5,991 nucleotides of DNA from an uncultured Clostridia bacterium (lineage in GTDB: Bacteria > Bacillota > Dehalobacteriia > UBA4068 > JAAVYR01). Below the pieces are notes generated by a model. That model was not told where the DNA came from. It ran no database searches and saw only the letters and a program-made list of their open reading frames with translations. Of the stretch, positions 1-5,991 are shown piece after piece. The stretch's first letter is position 1. Each line of letters begins with the position of its first letter. Location: contig CAMNVD010000070.1 of the NCBI GenBank assembly GCA_946562005.1, positions 1 through 5,991 on the forward strand, read 5' to 3'. Made by a program: the position numbers and the translations under genes.

Positions 1-1300
1 CTAATTGATGAATGACTAAACCTGATAATAGTTTGGGGTAAAAGAAGGTGGATTTTTGCGGCATTTTATTACCGGAGTTTGCGACATCTATCATTTGTTG
101 GATTTGGGTGGTATTGACAAAGAGGGCTAGGATGCCTTCTTCTTTATCCACGGCTTCAACAGGTTCAAAGTTATTTCGTGCGTAGGAAACATAGCCTTCT
201 GTCGCTAATTGCTCCGGACCAATATGCAGGAATGGCTCCATAATAAGACCATGTAAAATGCTAATATCCAGCTTGCGCCACTCTGTGGAATGTTCTGGCG
301 CATAGTGATTGATGGCATCTGGATTTTTTAATTGTAATAAATAAAAACGATTTTCCCCGGCATAGATACCAAAGGCAGGCTGTTGTTTGTCTGTTTCCTC
401 CATGGTGGCAATCAGCGTATTCAGATTTTCTTCTTTGTTATTACCTTGAACAGGTGAGATGGTAAAATTCTTTTCTAATTGTGTTAGGAAGGTATCCAGA
501 CGGAAATCATCGCATTTTTCAATAATACGATGGGTGGGAAGAATGTATAATCCTTCATCATAACAATTGCTAAGAGAGACCAGTAAATAGTCACAGCTAG
601 TATCTCCTTGTTGAAGCGCTTCTTCAGCAAAGGTGCTGGCCGTTTCATAGCGGTGGTGGCCATCGGCAATATAAATAGGCAAATTGGCTAAAGATTTGAT
701 GACTTCATTGATGATAACTTCATCATCAAGAACCCAGATGCGGTGCCGTTCATTTAAACAGTCAATGAGGTCAATATCTGGTTCACCTTTTGCAGCGGCG
801 GCATTGGCAAGAATCTCTTCTACACGTCTGCTTTCCTGATGATAGACTCCAAAAATGGGACTGAAATTCGCCCGTGTGTATTGAAGTAGTTTTAGCCGTT
901 GAGATTTATGCCAGGGAAGGGTTTGTTCATGGGGAATGACATTCCCGGTTTGATAGCCTTCTGCCTTCATGGCACAGAGAAATCCTGTGCGGGTGCGAGG
1001 AGTATCATTGATAATAAAATCTTGCACATAGTAATAAAAGGCGGGTTTTTCATCTTGAATGAAGGTATTTTCACCTTTCCATTGTTGGAAAATATCTGCT
1101 GCGTGACGATAAATACTGTCATCAGGTGTGCCGGACTGCCGGCCTAATTCTAAGTTAATAATGCTATTAGTGTGGCTTTTGTAGAGGTTTTCCATGGTTT
1201 CCCTGCTAATAACATCATAGGGCGGTGAAACAACTTTTGCCAAATCACCAACCTTTTCAGGATTAAACCGTAAGCCACAAAGGGGCTTAATATTGGCCAT
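1..1300 (-). CDS. DUF1015 family protein, 3' end cut by window edge
   Basis: The reading frame is open from an ATG at 1300 down to base 1, giving 433 codons plus one base with no stop, so only the extreme C-terminus is missing. The start is supported by an AGGGTG ribosome binding site about six bases upstream and by the N-terminus MANIKPLCGLRF, normal for the family. Family hallmarks visible: SPPYDVI at about residues 25-31, the strongly conserved ADGHHR at 212-217, and a C-terminal MPQKSTFFYPK at about 413-423, which in relatives lies close to the end. A length near 435 aa matches full-length DUF1015 (PF06245) proteins. There is no signal peptide or membrane segment, so it should be cytosolic. 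The biochemical function is not established to my knowledge. From memory, homologues often lie beside serine biosynthesis genes (serA, serC) in anaerobes, but no such gene is visible here and the left neighbour is cut off. It is transcribed divergently from comM. Confidence 0.93.
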   Translation of the reverse strand, partial: MANIKPLCGLRFNPEKVGDLAKVVSPPYDVISRETMENLYKSHTNSIINLELGRQSGTPDDSIYRHAADIFQQWKGENTFIQDEKPAFYYYVQDFIINDTPRTRTGFLCAMKAEGYQTGNVIPHEQTLPWHKSQRLKLLQYTRANFSPIFGVYHQESRRVEEILANAAAAKGEPDIDLIDCLNERHRIWVLDDEVIINEVIKSLANLPIYIADGHHRYETASTFAEEALQQGDTSCDYLLVSLSNCYDEGLYILPTHRIIEKCDDFRLDTFLTQLEKNFTISPVQGNNKEENLNTLIATMEETDKQQPAFGIYAGENRFYLLQLKNPDAINHYAPEHSTEWRKLDISILHGLIMEPFLHIGPEQLATEGYVSYARNNFEPVEAVDKEEGILALFVNTTQIQQMIDVANSGNKMPQKSTFFYPKLLSGLVIHQL

Positions 1301-1356
1301 TTTGTCACCCTCTTTTAGGATATTTTTGATTTATGAAACACAAGTTATCTATCTTT

Positions 1357-1385
1357 ATTTTAGCTGATTGTTCCCGAAATAACAA
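1357..1385 (-). promoter_or_regulatory. Candidate sigma-A-type promoter for the DUF1015 gene
   Basis: Read on the minus strand there is a -35-like TTGTTA (1385-1380; 4 of 6 to TTGACA), a 17-base spacer and a -10-like TAAAAT (1362-1357; 5 of 6 to TATAAT). Transcription would start near 1350, giving a leader of about 50 bases before the ATG at 1300. This is motif matching only, but spacing and placement are ideal. Confidence 0.5.
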
Positions 1386-1412
1386 CAGTTTCCTTATCTA
1401 CTTGTATGGTCT

Positions 1413-1441
1413 TTGGTGTTTTTTGTTGGCAGGGATATAGT
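1413..1441 (+). promoter_or_regulatory. Candidate sigma-A-type promoter for comM
   Basis: On the plus strand a -10-like TATAGT (1436-1441; 5 of 6) is preceded by a weak -35-like TTGGTG (1413-1418; 3 of 6) at a 17-base spacing. A start near 1448 would leave a leader of about 63 bases before the ATG at 1511. The weak -35 box could mean low basal expression or need for an activator. The two candidate -35 boxes of the divergent promoters lie about 27 bases apart. Confidence 0.38.
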
Positions 1442-1496
1442 GGTTTTTGTCGAAATAATAATCAATAAATGTAGGATATGAGTTTGTTAGGAAAAC

Positions 1497-1501
1497 GAGG
1501 A
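1497..1501 (+). promoter_or_regulatory. Ribosome binding site that decides the comM start
   Basis: GAGGA lies nine bases upstream of the ATG at 1511. The in-frame ATG at 1478 has only an AGGA one base away, which is too close to work, so the downstream start is favoured. Confidence 0.6.
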
Positions 1502-1510
1502 ACGATAAGA

Positions 1511-3046
1511 ATGTTAGCAATCATAAAAAGTTGTGCTGTTTTTGGTATGGATAGTTATGAGGTTCGGGTAGAGGTGGATGTGAGTACTGGACTGCCTGCC
1601 TTTGATATTGTGGGATTACCGGATGCTTCTGTACGGGAAAGTAAAGAACGAGTAAGGACAGCCATTCGCAATGCTGGTTTTGAATTTCCTGGAAAGCGAA
1701 TTACGGTGAATCTGGCGCCGGCAGATAGAAGAAAAGTAGGTGCTATTTTCGATTTGCCTATAGCTGTAGGGATTCTTGCGGCTACTGAGCAAGTCAATGC
1801 AGAAAAGATGTTGAGCGAAAGCTGCTTTGTTGGAGAGTTGTCATTGGAAAGTATGGTTCGTCCTATTCCTGGTAGTTTGGTGATGGCTTCATGCCTTCCT
1901 GCGCACGTAACTTCTTTTTTTGTGCCTTCGGAAAATAGTAGAGAGGCTGCTATTGGCAGTATCCATGCAGGTGTTTATGGTATCGATTCATTGGGGCAGG
2001 TTGCGGCTGTATTAAACGGAGAAAAGACGTTGCAGCCAGTATCTGTCAATATCAATGAAATCCTCATGGACGAAGCGCAAAAGGGATTACCTGATATGGC
2101 AGATGTAAAGGGACAGTCTGGGGCAAAACGTGCTATGGAGATTGCAGCTGCCGGTGGGCATAACTTGTTGTTTATTGGTTCGCCTGGTTCGGGGAAGACG
2201 ATGCTTGCTCGGCGTATGCCGTCCATCCTGCCGCCTTTTACCCAAGAAGAAAGTCTTTATGTGACTAAAATATATAGTGTGGCAGGTCTTTTATCCTCTG
2301 AACAGGGGCTCTTAACCCAGCGGCCTTTTCGGGCGCCACACCATAGCGCTTCCGGTGCTAGTGTGATTGGCGGGGGGAGAATCCCTGCGCCAGGGGAAGT
2401 GAGTCTAGCTACCGGTGGGGTACTCTTTTTAGATGAAATGCCAGAATTCAAAAGAGAGGTGCTGGAAGCTCTCAGACAACCTTTAGAAGATAGGATGGTG
2501 ACCGTATCTCGGGTGAGTGGCCGGGCTGATTTTCCGGCGGGTTTTCAGCTGATTGGCGCTATGAATCCTTGTCCTTGCGGGCATTATGGTGATCCGGTAA
2601 AAGAGTGTAGCTGTACGCCCCATCAAATACAGAAGTACTTTAATCGGATTTCTGGGCCTCTTTTGGACCGTATTGATTTGCATGTGGATGTCCCTCGGGT
2701 GCAATACCAGGAAATCTCAGAGCAGGGAAGTAGTGAAACTTCAGCAGAAATTCGGAAAAGGGTAATTGCAGCTCGAAACATTCAGTTGGCTCGGTTTGCC
2801 GGGGAAGGCATTACTTGTAATGCACAGATGGAACGTAAGCATATCGTTAACTATTGTGTGATGACGGATATTGCCGAACAGATTTTGGCTGAAGCTTTTA
2901 AAGTATTAGGATTAAGTGCCCGGGGCTATGACCGTATCCTAAAAGTTGCTAGAACTATTGCGGATTTAGGCGGCGCAGAAATGATAGATATGGAGCATAT
3001 TGCGGAGGCGATCCAATATCGGAGGCTGGACCGGAAAGAAATGTAG
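1511..3046 (+). CDS. comM: ComM/YifB family Mg-chelatase-like AAA+ ATPase
   Basis: A 511-residue protein, full length for the family. It begins MLAIIKSCAVFG, the usual N-terminus of YifB/ComM proteins, which supports the ATG at 1511 over the one 33 bases upstream. Domain order: a Lon-S5-like N-terminal domain (about 20-141), a Mg-chelatase-type AAA+ core (about 190-396) with Walker A GSPGSGKT at 223-230 and Walker B VLFLDE at 304-309, then a Mg_chelatase_C domain (about 404-500). The core carries the family cysteine cluster after AMNP (C354, C356, C366, C368), possibly metal binding, and the conserved GPLLDRIDL at 382-390. Studied Gram-negative ComM is a hexameric helicase that promotes branch migration during natural transformation; the same role here is inferred. 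The protein is soluble and cytosolic. In many Bacillota this gene sits directly before dprA, but here an envelope gene follows 73 bases later and no terminator is seen between them. Confidence 0.95.
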   Translation: MLAIIKSCAVFGMDSYEVRVEVDVSTGLPAFDIVGLPDASVRESKERVRTAIRNAGFEFPGKRITVNLAPADRRKVGAIFDLPIAVGILAATEQVNAEKMLSESCFVGELSLESMVRPIPGSLVMASCLPAHVTSFFVPSENSREAAIGSIHAGVYGIDSLGQVAAVLNGEKTLQPVSVNINEILMDEAQKGLPDMADVKGQSGAKRAMEIAAAGGHNLLFIGSPGSGKTMLARRMPSILPPFTQEESLYVTKIYSVAGLLSSEQGLLTQRPFRAPHHSASGASVIGGGRIPAPGEVSLATGGVLFLDEMPEFKREVLEALRQPLEDRMVTVSRVSGRADFPAGFQLIGAMNPCPCGHYGDPVKECSCTPHQIQKYFNRISGPLLDRIDLHVDVPRVQYQEISEQGSSETSAEIRKRVIAARNIQLARFAGEGITCNAQMERKHIVNYCVMTDIAEQILAEAFKVLGLSARGYDRILKVARTIADLGGAEMIDMEHIAEAIQYRRLDRKEM

Positions 3047-3081
3047 CAAAATATATAGAAAAAAAGGAAAAATAGTAGTAA

Positions 3082-3132
3082 GCCAACCTCTTTCTTGATA
3101 TATATATGAGGAGATGACGATGGGAGGTTGGC
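3082..3132 (+). repeat. Inverted repeat enclosing the deacetylase ribosome binding site
   Basis: GCCAACCTC at 3082-3090 is the exact reverse complement of GAGGTTGGC at 3124-3132. Two G-U pairs (3091 with 3123, 3092 with 3122) could extend the stem to 11 pairs in RNA. The loop of about 31-33 bases contains the TGAGGAG ribosome binding site (3107-3113) and the ATGs at 3114 and 3120. The 3' arm covers the second purine-rich site (GGAGG, 3123-3127) that would serve the alternative start at 3138. The pairing is seen directly; a role in translation is inferred. It is not a classical terminator: the loop is long and no U-run follows directly. Confidence 0.5.
3107..3113 (+). promoter_or_regulatory. 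Ribosome binding site that decides the deacetylase start
   Basis: TGAGGAG ends six bases before the ATG at 3120, an ideal spacing. The ATG at 3114 abuts it directly and is unlikely to be used. The ATG at 3138 has its own GGAGG (3123-3127) ten bases upstream and remains a real alternative. Confidence 0.6.
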
Positions 3133-4088
3133 CCAATATGTTTTTTCATGTGCTTTCAATAAAAAAGAATGGAAGATATTTATGCTATGCCATTCTTTTT
3201 TTCATCGTAATAAGCGTTTCTTGGGGACGGTGGCAAGGTAGGGAAATAGTAGCGGGACAGGATAATCAGGTCTTGGCTATCGTGACGGTAGAGTCCCCTT
3301 TGACTATATGGTTAAATGGTGAGGAATTTCGACAGCTAACAGGTGTCGTAGATAATGAATTGTTGTTAGGAAAGGATGTCGTATCCCAGCGTAAAAGAAC
3401 AGCGCAAATAGATAGTATGGTGCGGCAAGTTGCTGCCGGGGAGAAGTCATTTGGCTCCTTAGGGGAAGACCGTATTTTTCGTAGCAGCAATGTAGAGAAA
3501 AAGCAAATCGCTCTGACCTTTGATGACGGGCCTAATGAACGGTGGACGGAAAAATATTTGGATTTATTAGCAGATAAAGAAATCAAAGCTTCCTTTTTTA
3601 TGTTGGGAAAAAATGCTAAAAATCATCCGGAATTGGTGCAGAAGGTGGCAGCTGCCGGCCATGATATTGGCATTCATTCTTATGACCATGATGATTTGAA
3701 AAAGCAGGGATATGCAGCGATACAGGAAGATTTAATTTTGTCTCAGGATACTATTGCACAGATTACAGGGGTTGCACCCACATTATTTCGTCCCCCTTAT
3801 GGCAGTATTGACGCGCAAGTCATAGAGGTGGCCCAGGAACAGGGTCTACTTATGGTATTATGGAATGTAGACCCGCAGGATTGGCTCTTGGATACTAAGG
3901 AAAAGGTAGCAAAAGCTGTGCTAGACCATGTGGAGCCTGGCAACATAGTGGTAATGCATGAGGGAAAAACGGTTACTTATGGGGCATTGCCTATTATTAT
4001 TGATGCATTGAAGGAGGATGGCTATGAGTTTGTAACCATTCGGGAGCTGGTCTATGAGAGTTGTATGGAGCAGCCGCAAGGGAACTAA
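3120..4088 (+). CDS. Membrane-anchored polysaccharide deacetylase (NodB/CE4 family)
   Basis: With the ATG at 3120 this is a 322-residue protein. A hydrophobic segment at about residues 20-35 after a short basic stretch (KKNGR) acts as a signal anchor, so the catalytic domain should face outside the cell. A linker region of about 95 residues that I do not recognise follows, then the NodB homology domain. Catalytic motifs are all in place: TFDDGP at 133-138 (base and metal-binding aspartates), HSYDH at 186-190 (metal-binding H186 and H190), RPPYG at 224-228, DPQDW at 251-255, and VVMHE with H280. The enzyme probably removes N-acetyl groups from peptidoglycan or another surface glycan, with a metal ion. 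The last motif reads HE where HD is common, but the catalytic histidine is kept. It lies 73 bases after comM, so co-transcription is possible. Substrate choice (muramic acid, glucosamine or another glycan) cannot be read from the sequence. Confidence 0.92.
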   Translation: MGGWPNMFFHVLSIKKNGRYLCYAILFFIVISVSWGRWQGREIVAGQDNQVLAIVTVESPLTIWLNGEEFRQLTGVVDNELLLGKDVVSQRKRTAQIDSMVRQVAAGEKSFGSLGEDRIFRSSNVEKKQIALTFDDGPNERWTEKYLDLLADKEIKASFFMLGKNAKNHPELVQKVAAAGHDIGIHSYDHDDLKKQGYAAIQEDLILSQDTIAQITGVAPTLFRPPYGSIDAQVIEVAQEQGLLMVLWNVDPQDWLLDTKEKVAKAVLDHVEPGNIVVMHEGKTVTYGALPIIIDALKEDGYEFVTIRELVYESCMEQPQGN

Positions 4089-4198
4089 AAGATGCTCCTG
4101 GGGTGTTTTTCCTTGCTATTATGGGTAGAACATGGTATTTTATATAAGTATGTAGTTTGGTTCTTTTTTGAAAAGAAAACAGGAATAAAGCATCTTTT
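4087..4198 (+). repeat. Compound long-range inverted repeat between deacetylase and hydrolase genes
   Basis: AAAAGATGC at 4087-4095 pairs perfectly with GCATCTTTT at 4190-4198. Immediately inside, TCCTG (4096-4100) pairs with CAGGA (4180-4184), leaving a five-base bulge (4185-4189) on the 3' side only. Inside that is a small A/T hairpin: TTCTTTT (4161-4167) with AAAAGAA (4171-4177) around a three-base loop. The outer stem begins within the deacetylase stop codon and ends in a run of five T (4195-4199). It could be a folded 3' UTR, a leader element for the next gene, or an unusual terminator. The long enclosed segment is unlike a classical intrinsic terminator. Pairing is seen directly; function is not known. 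Confidence 0.42.
4113..4141 (+). promoter_or_regulatory. Candidate extended -10 promoter for the hydrolase-ligase pair
   Basis: TTGCTA (4113-4118; 4 of 6) and TATTTT (4136-4141; 4 of 6) are 17 bases apart, with a TGG extended -10 element at 4133-4135. A start near 4148 would give a leader of about 110 bases. It lies inside the long inverted repeat, so a transcript from here would lack the 5' arm and could not form the outer stem, whereas read-through from the deacetylase could. Several other A/T-rich stretches in the gap make this uncertain. Confidence 0.3.
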
Positions 4199-4256
4199 TG
4201 CGAATTATATTATGTTAAGCTGAATTTTATAAGATAGAAAATCATCGGGGGAAATT

Positions 4257-5027
4257 ATGTTAACCGAGATTGATGGTGTAACGTTAAATTATCATGTATC
4301 TGGGCAGGGGTATCCTATTGTATTGCTTCACGGTTGGGGGGGCAGCATTGCTTCTTTTGCGCCTGTTCATGCCCATCTGGAGAAAGATTTTACCGTTTAT
4401 TCTTTGGATATGCCGGGATTTGGAGAGAGTCCTGAGCCGCCTTGTCCTTGGGGAACGGTGGAGTATGCTGCCCTTGTTGAGAAGTTTTTATATCAGCAGG
4501 CTATTGAAAAACCAATTTTAATAGGTCACTCTTTTGGTGGGCGGCTAACCATTCGTTTGGCAGCCAAGGGGATTCCTAAAAAAATTATCTTGGTGGATGC
4601 AGCTGGCATTCCACCTCATCGTAGTATGGGATATTATTTGCGAGTGTATCGTTTTAAGGCGTTAAAGGGTGTTTTATCTTTGCCCGGTCTTCATCTTGTG
4701 AAACCAAAAGTGCTGGACTGGTACCGTAATAAATATGGTTCCAGTGATTATAAGGATACCAGCGGGGTAATGCGAGGTTCTTTTATCAAGGTGGTAAATG
4801 AGGACTTACGGCCGTTGCTTTCCCAAATCAGGACGTCTGCTCTTTTAATCTGGGGTGACCAGGACACTGCGACGCCTTTATCTGACGGAGAACTTATTGA
4901 AAAGGAAATCCCTGACAGCGGCTTGGTAGTCTTAAAAAATACAGGGCACTTTTCCTATCTGGAGAAACTAGGAGAGTTTCTTCTTATCATTGATAGTTTT
5001 TTGCAAAAAGAAAGAGAGGCTAAGTAG
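4257..5027 (+). CDS. Alpha/beta fold hydrolase
   Basis: A complete 256-residue alpha/beta hydrolase with the expected triad. The oxyanion-hole motif HGWGGS is at residues 25-30, the nucleophile elbow GHSFGG at 90-95 (nucleophile S92), the acid in WGDQD (D203), and the histidine in TGHFSYLE (H231). A helical cap region lies between about residues 120 and 185. There is no signal peptide, so it should be cytosolic. The start follows a GGGGGA ribosome binding site (4247-4252) at four bases. The stop codon TAG directly abuts the ATG of the Mur-ligase-like gene, implying one transcript and translational coupling. The fold covers esterases, C-C bond hydrolases, haloperoxidases and thioesterases; the substrate cannot be assigned. 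Given the neighbour, an envelope precursor or lipid-linked substrate is a guess only. Confidence 0.93.
   Translation: MLTEIDGVTLNYHVSGQGYPIVLLHGWGGSIASFAPVHAHLEKDFTVYSLDMPGFGESPEPPCPWGTVEYAALVEKFLYQQAIEKPILIGHSFGGRLTIRLAAKGIPKKIILVDAAGIPPHRSMGYYLRVYRFKALKGVLSLPGLHLVKPKVLDWYRNKYGSSDYKDTSGVMRGSFIKVVNEDLRPLLSQIRTSALLIWGDQDTATPLSDGELIEKEIPDSGLVVLKNTGHFSYLEKLGEFLLIIDSFLQKEREAK
5015..5019 (+). promoter_or_regulatory. Ribosome binding site of the Mur-ligase-like gene, inside the hydrolase gene
   Basis: AGAGG lies eight bases before the ATG at 5028 and within the last codons of the hydrolase gene. With stop and start codons adjacent, terminating ribosomes can restart directly, the usual arrangement for coupled expression at a fixed ratio. 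Confidence 0.55.
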
Positions 5028-5991
5028 ATGGAATTGCTTCTTTTGGGGTGCATTTTCTTAACATATAGTCTGTATACTGGGAAAAAATTGATATACGGTA
5101 TCCATATGTTGCAGCAGAATTCCTATATGAATCATCGTTATTACCGCTGGTTGAAAGTAAACAAGAATCAGCTTGTTTCATGGTCTGCGCTTTTGTTATT
5201 GCTTCCAATCATCGGTGTTTGGGTTGAAAAACAATTTGGTATCGACTATTTATCCTTTGGCAGTGTTGTGCTGGTCTATGGCGTCATGGGGCTTGCCTAT
5301 CATCGTCCGGCAGAGAAGAAGAAGCTTGCTTATACGCCAAGGGTGAAACGGCTCATTGCCATGACGTTCCTTTTGTTGACGGTCTTCACACTGTTCTGCA
5401 TCCTGGTTTTTATGGTGCACTATTTTACCCTGGCTATTTTGTTGTTGGCAGCCTTTCATGTGGGTTATTTTCTCTTTGTTCTTTGTGGTAATGCAGTGAT
5501 GAAACCGGTGGAAGAACGTATTAACTTGGGATATTTTAGAGATGCTCAAAAAATTATTCATAGTTTGCCTAATCTAACTCGTATCGGACTGACGGGGAGC
5601 TTCGGGAAAACCAGCAGTAAATTTATCTTAGGGCAAGTGCTGGAACAGCAGTTTAATGTATTAGTATCTCCTGAAAGTTATAATACGCCTATGGGGCTGA
5701 CTCGGGTTATCCGGGAACGCTTACGCCCTACCAATGATATTTTTGTGGGGGAAATGGGGGCGAAACGTCCTGGTGATATCGAGGAGCTCTGCCAATTGGT
5801 AAATCCTCAAATCGGTATTATCACAGCCATTGGTGAGCAGCATCTGGAAACTTTTGGTGATTTAGAAACCATTAAAAAGACAAAATTTGAATTAATTGAC
5901 TATTTGCCGGTGGATGGGTTAGCCATTCTTAATGGGGATGATGAAAATATTGTTTCCATGCTGCCAACGGTCAAGTGTCCTTATGTGCAAT
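5028..5991 (+). CDS. MurF-like Mur ligase with N-terminal membrane domain, 3' end cut by window edge
   Basis: The frame is open from the ATG at 5028 to the window end (321 codons plus one base), so the end of the central domain and the C-terminal ligase domain are missing. Residues 1-158 are rich in membrane segments, roughly 3-17, 50-66, 74-91, 108-130 and 134-154, separated by basic loops. Then comes a Mur ligase ATPase domain: P-loop GLTGSFGKTS at 187-196, SYNTPMG at 217-223, GEMGAKRPGDI at 241-251, and IGEQHLETFG at 268-277 followed by a lysine near 286 that matches the position usually carbamylated. These features are closest to MurF (UDP-MurNAc-tripeptide D-Ala-D-Ala ligase). Canonical MurF is soluble and carries an N-terminal substrate-binding domain; here a membrane domain takes that place. 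It probably performs an ATP-dependent ligation at the inner face of the membrane, but acceptor and added group are unknown. It may be a second MurF-type enzyme alongside the housekeeping one. Confidence 0.88.
   Translation, partial: MELLLLGCIFLTYSLYTGKKLIYGIHMLQQNSYMNHRYYRWLKVNKNQLVSWSALLLLLPIIGVWVEKQFGIDYLSFGSVVLVYGVMGLAYHRPAEKKKLAYTPRVKRLIAMTFLLLTVFTLFCILVFMVHYFTLAILLLAAFHVGYFLFVLCGNAVMKPVEERINLGYFRDAQKIIHSLPNLTRIGLTGSFGKTSSKFILGQVLEQQFNVLVSPESYNTPMGLTRVIRERLRPTNDIFVGEMGAKRPGDIEELCQLVNPQIGIITAIGEQHLETFGDLETIKKTKFELIDYLPVDGLAILNGDDENIVSMLPTVKCPYVQ

Noticed and set aside
899..1147. 82-codon plus-strand open frame
   Set aside because: It lies opposite the DUF1015 gene, which is clearly coding by its conserved motifs.
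1478..1510. Upstream in-frame ATG that would lengthen ComM by 11 residues
   Set aside because: Its only purine-rich site is one base away, and the added residues (MSLLGKRGTIR) precede the family's usual MLAIIKS start, which has its own GAGGA at good spacing.
3114..3119. ATG at 3114 as deacetylase start
   Set aside because: It directly abuts the TGAGGAG site, leaving no spacer; the ATG at 3120 fits far better.
3266..3586. 106-codon minus-strand open frame
   Set aside because: It is antisense to the deacetylase across its linker and first catalytic motif, and shows no recognisable domain.
4161..4177. Hairpin TTCTTTT/AAAAGAA as an intrinsic terminator of the deacetylase gene
   Set aside because: The stem is almost entirely A/T pairs and is followed by purines rather than a U-run, so it should not terminate on its own; kept only as part of the larger inverted repeat.
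4087..4198. Miniature transposable element (MITE)
   Set aside because: Terminal arms are only 9 bp, no target-site duplication is seen outside them, and no second copy exists in the window.
5250..5561. 103-codon minus-strand open frame
   Set aside because: It lies opposite the Mur-ligase-like gene, whose membrane segments and P-loop are unmistakable. The antisense product is low complexity (H, Q, K rich) with no family features.
1..5991. CRISPR array, tRNA, rRNA, IS element or phage genes
   Set aside because: No spaced direct repeats, cloverleaf-like segments, transposase or phage motifs were seen on either strand.

Overview
The window looks like a chromosomal segment of a low-to-mid GC Bacillota, most likely a clostridial or Negativicutes-type anaerobe. 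The evidence is strong purine-rich Shine-Dalgarno sites, the A/T-leaning codon choice, tight gene packing and the family composition: a DUF1015 protein, a ComM/YifB ATPase, a membrane-anchored polysaccharide deacetylase, and a MurF-like ligase with an N-terminal membrane domain. The lineage is an inference from style; no rRNA or other marker gene is present. Nothing points to a phage, plasmid, transposon, CRISPR array, tRNA or rRNA.

Layout. Positions 1-1300 (minus strand) hold a nearly complete DUF1015 gene that runs off the left edge with no stop codon reached. Positions 1301-1510 are a divergent intergenic region with a plausible sigma-A-type promoter for each direction. Positions 1511-3046 (plus) encode ComM/YifB, a hexameric AAA+ ATPase linked to natural transformation and branch migration. 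Positions 3120-4088 (plus) encode a membrane-anchored polysaccharide deacetylase, and its ribosome binding site sits in the loop of an inverted repeat. A 168-base gap (4089-4256) carries a compound long-range inverted repeat and a possible promoter. Positions 4257-5027 (plus) encode an alpha/beta hydrolase with an intact catalytic triad. It is followed without a single spacer base by a MurF-like Mur ligase (5028 to beyond 5991) that has about five predicted membrane segments before its ATP-binding domain.

How the genes fit together. The right half has an envelope theme: a surface-facing polysaccharide or peptidoglycan deacetylase, then a translationally coupled pair of an alpha/beta hydrolase and a membrane-tethered Mur-type ligase. 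The ligase should attach an amino acid or peptide to a murein-like acceptor. The hydrolase's substrate cannot be read from the sequence, but the coupling suggests a shared pathway. The most interesting points are this coupled pair, whose biochemical role is unclear, and the two RNA-scale structures ahead of the deacetylase and hydrolase genes. No system that is clearly new in kind is visible.
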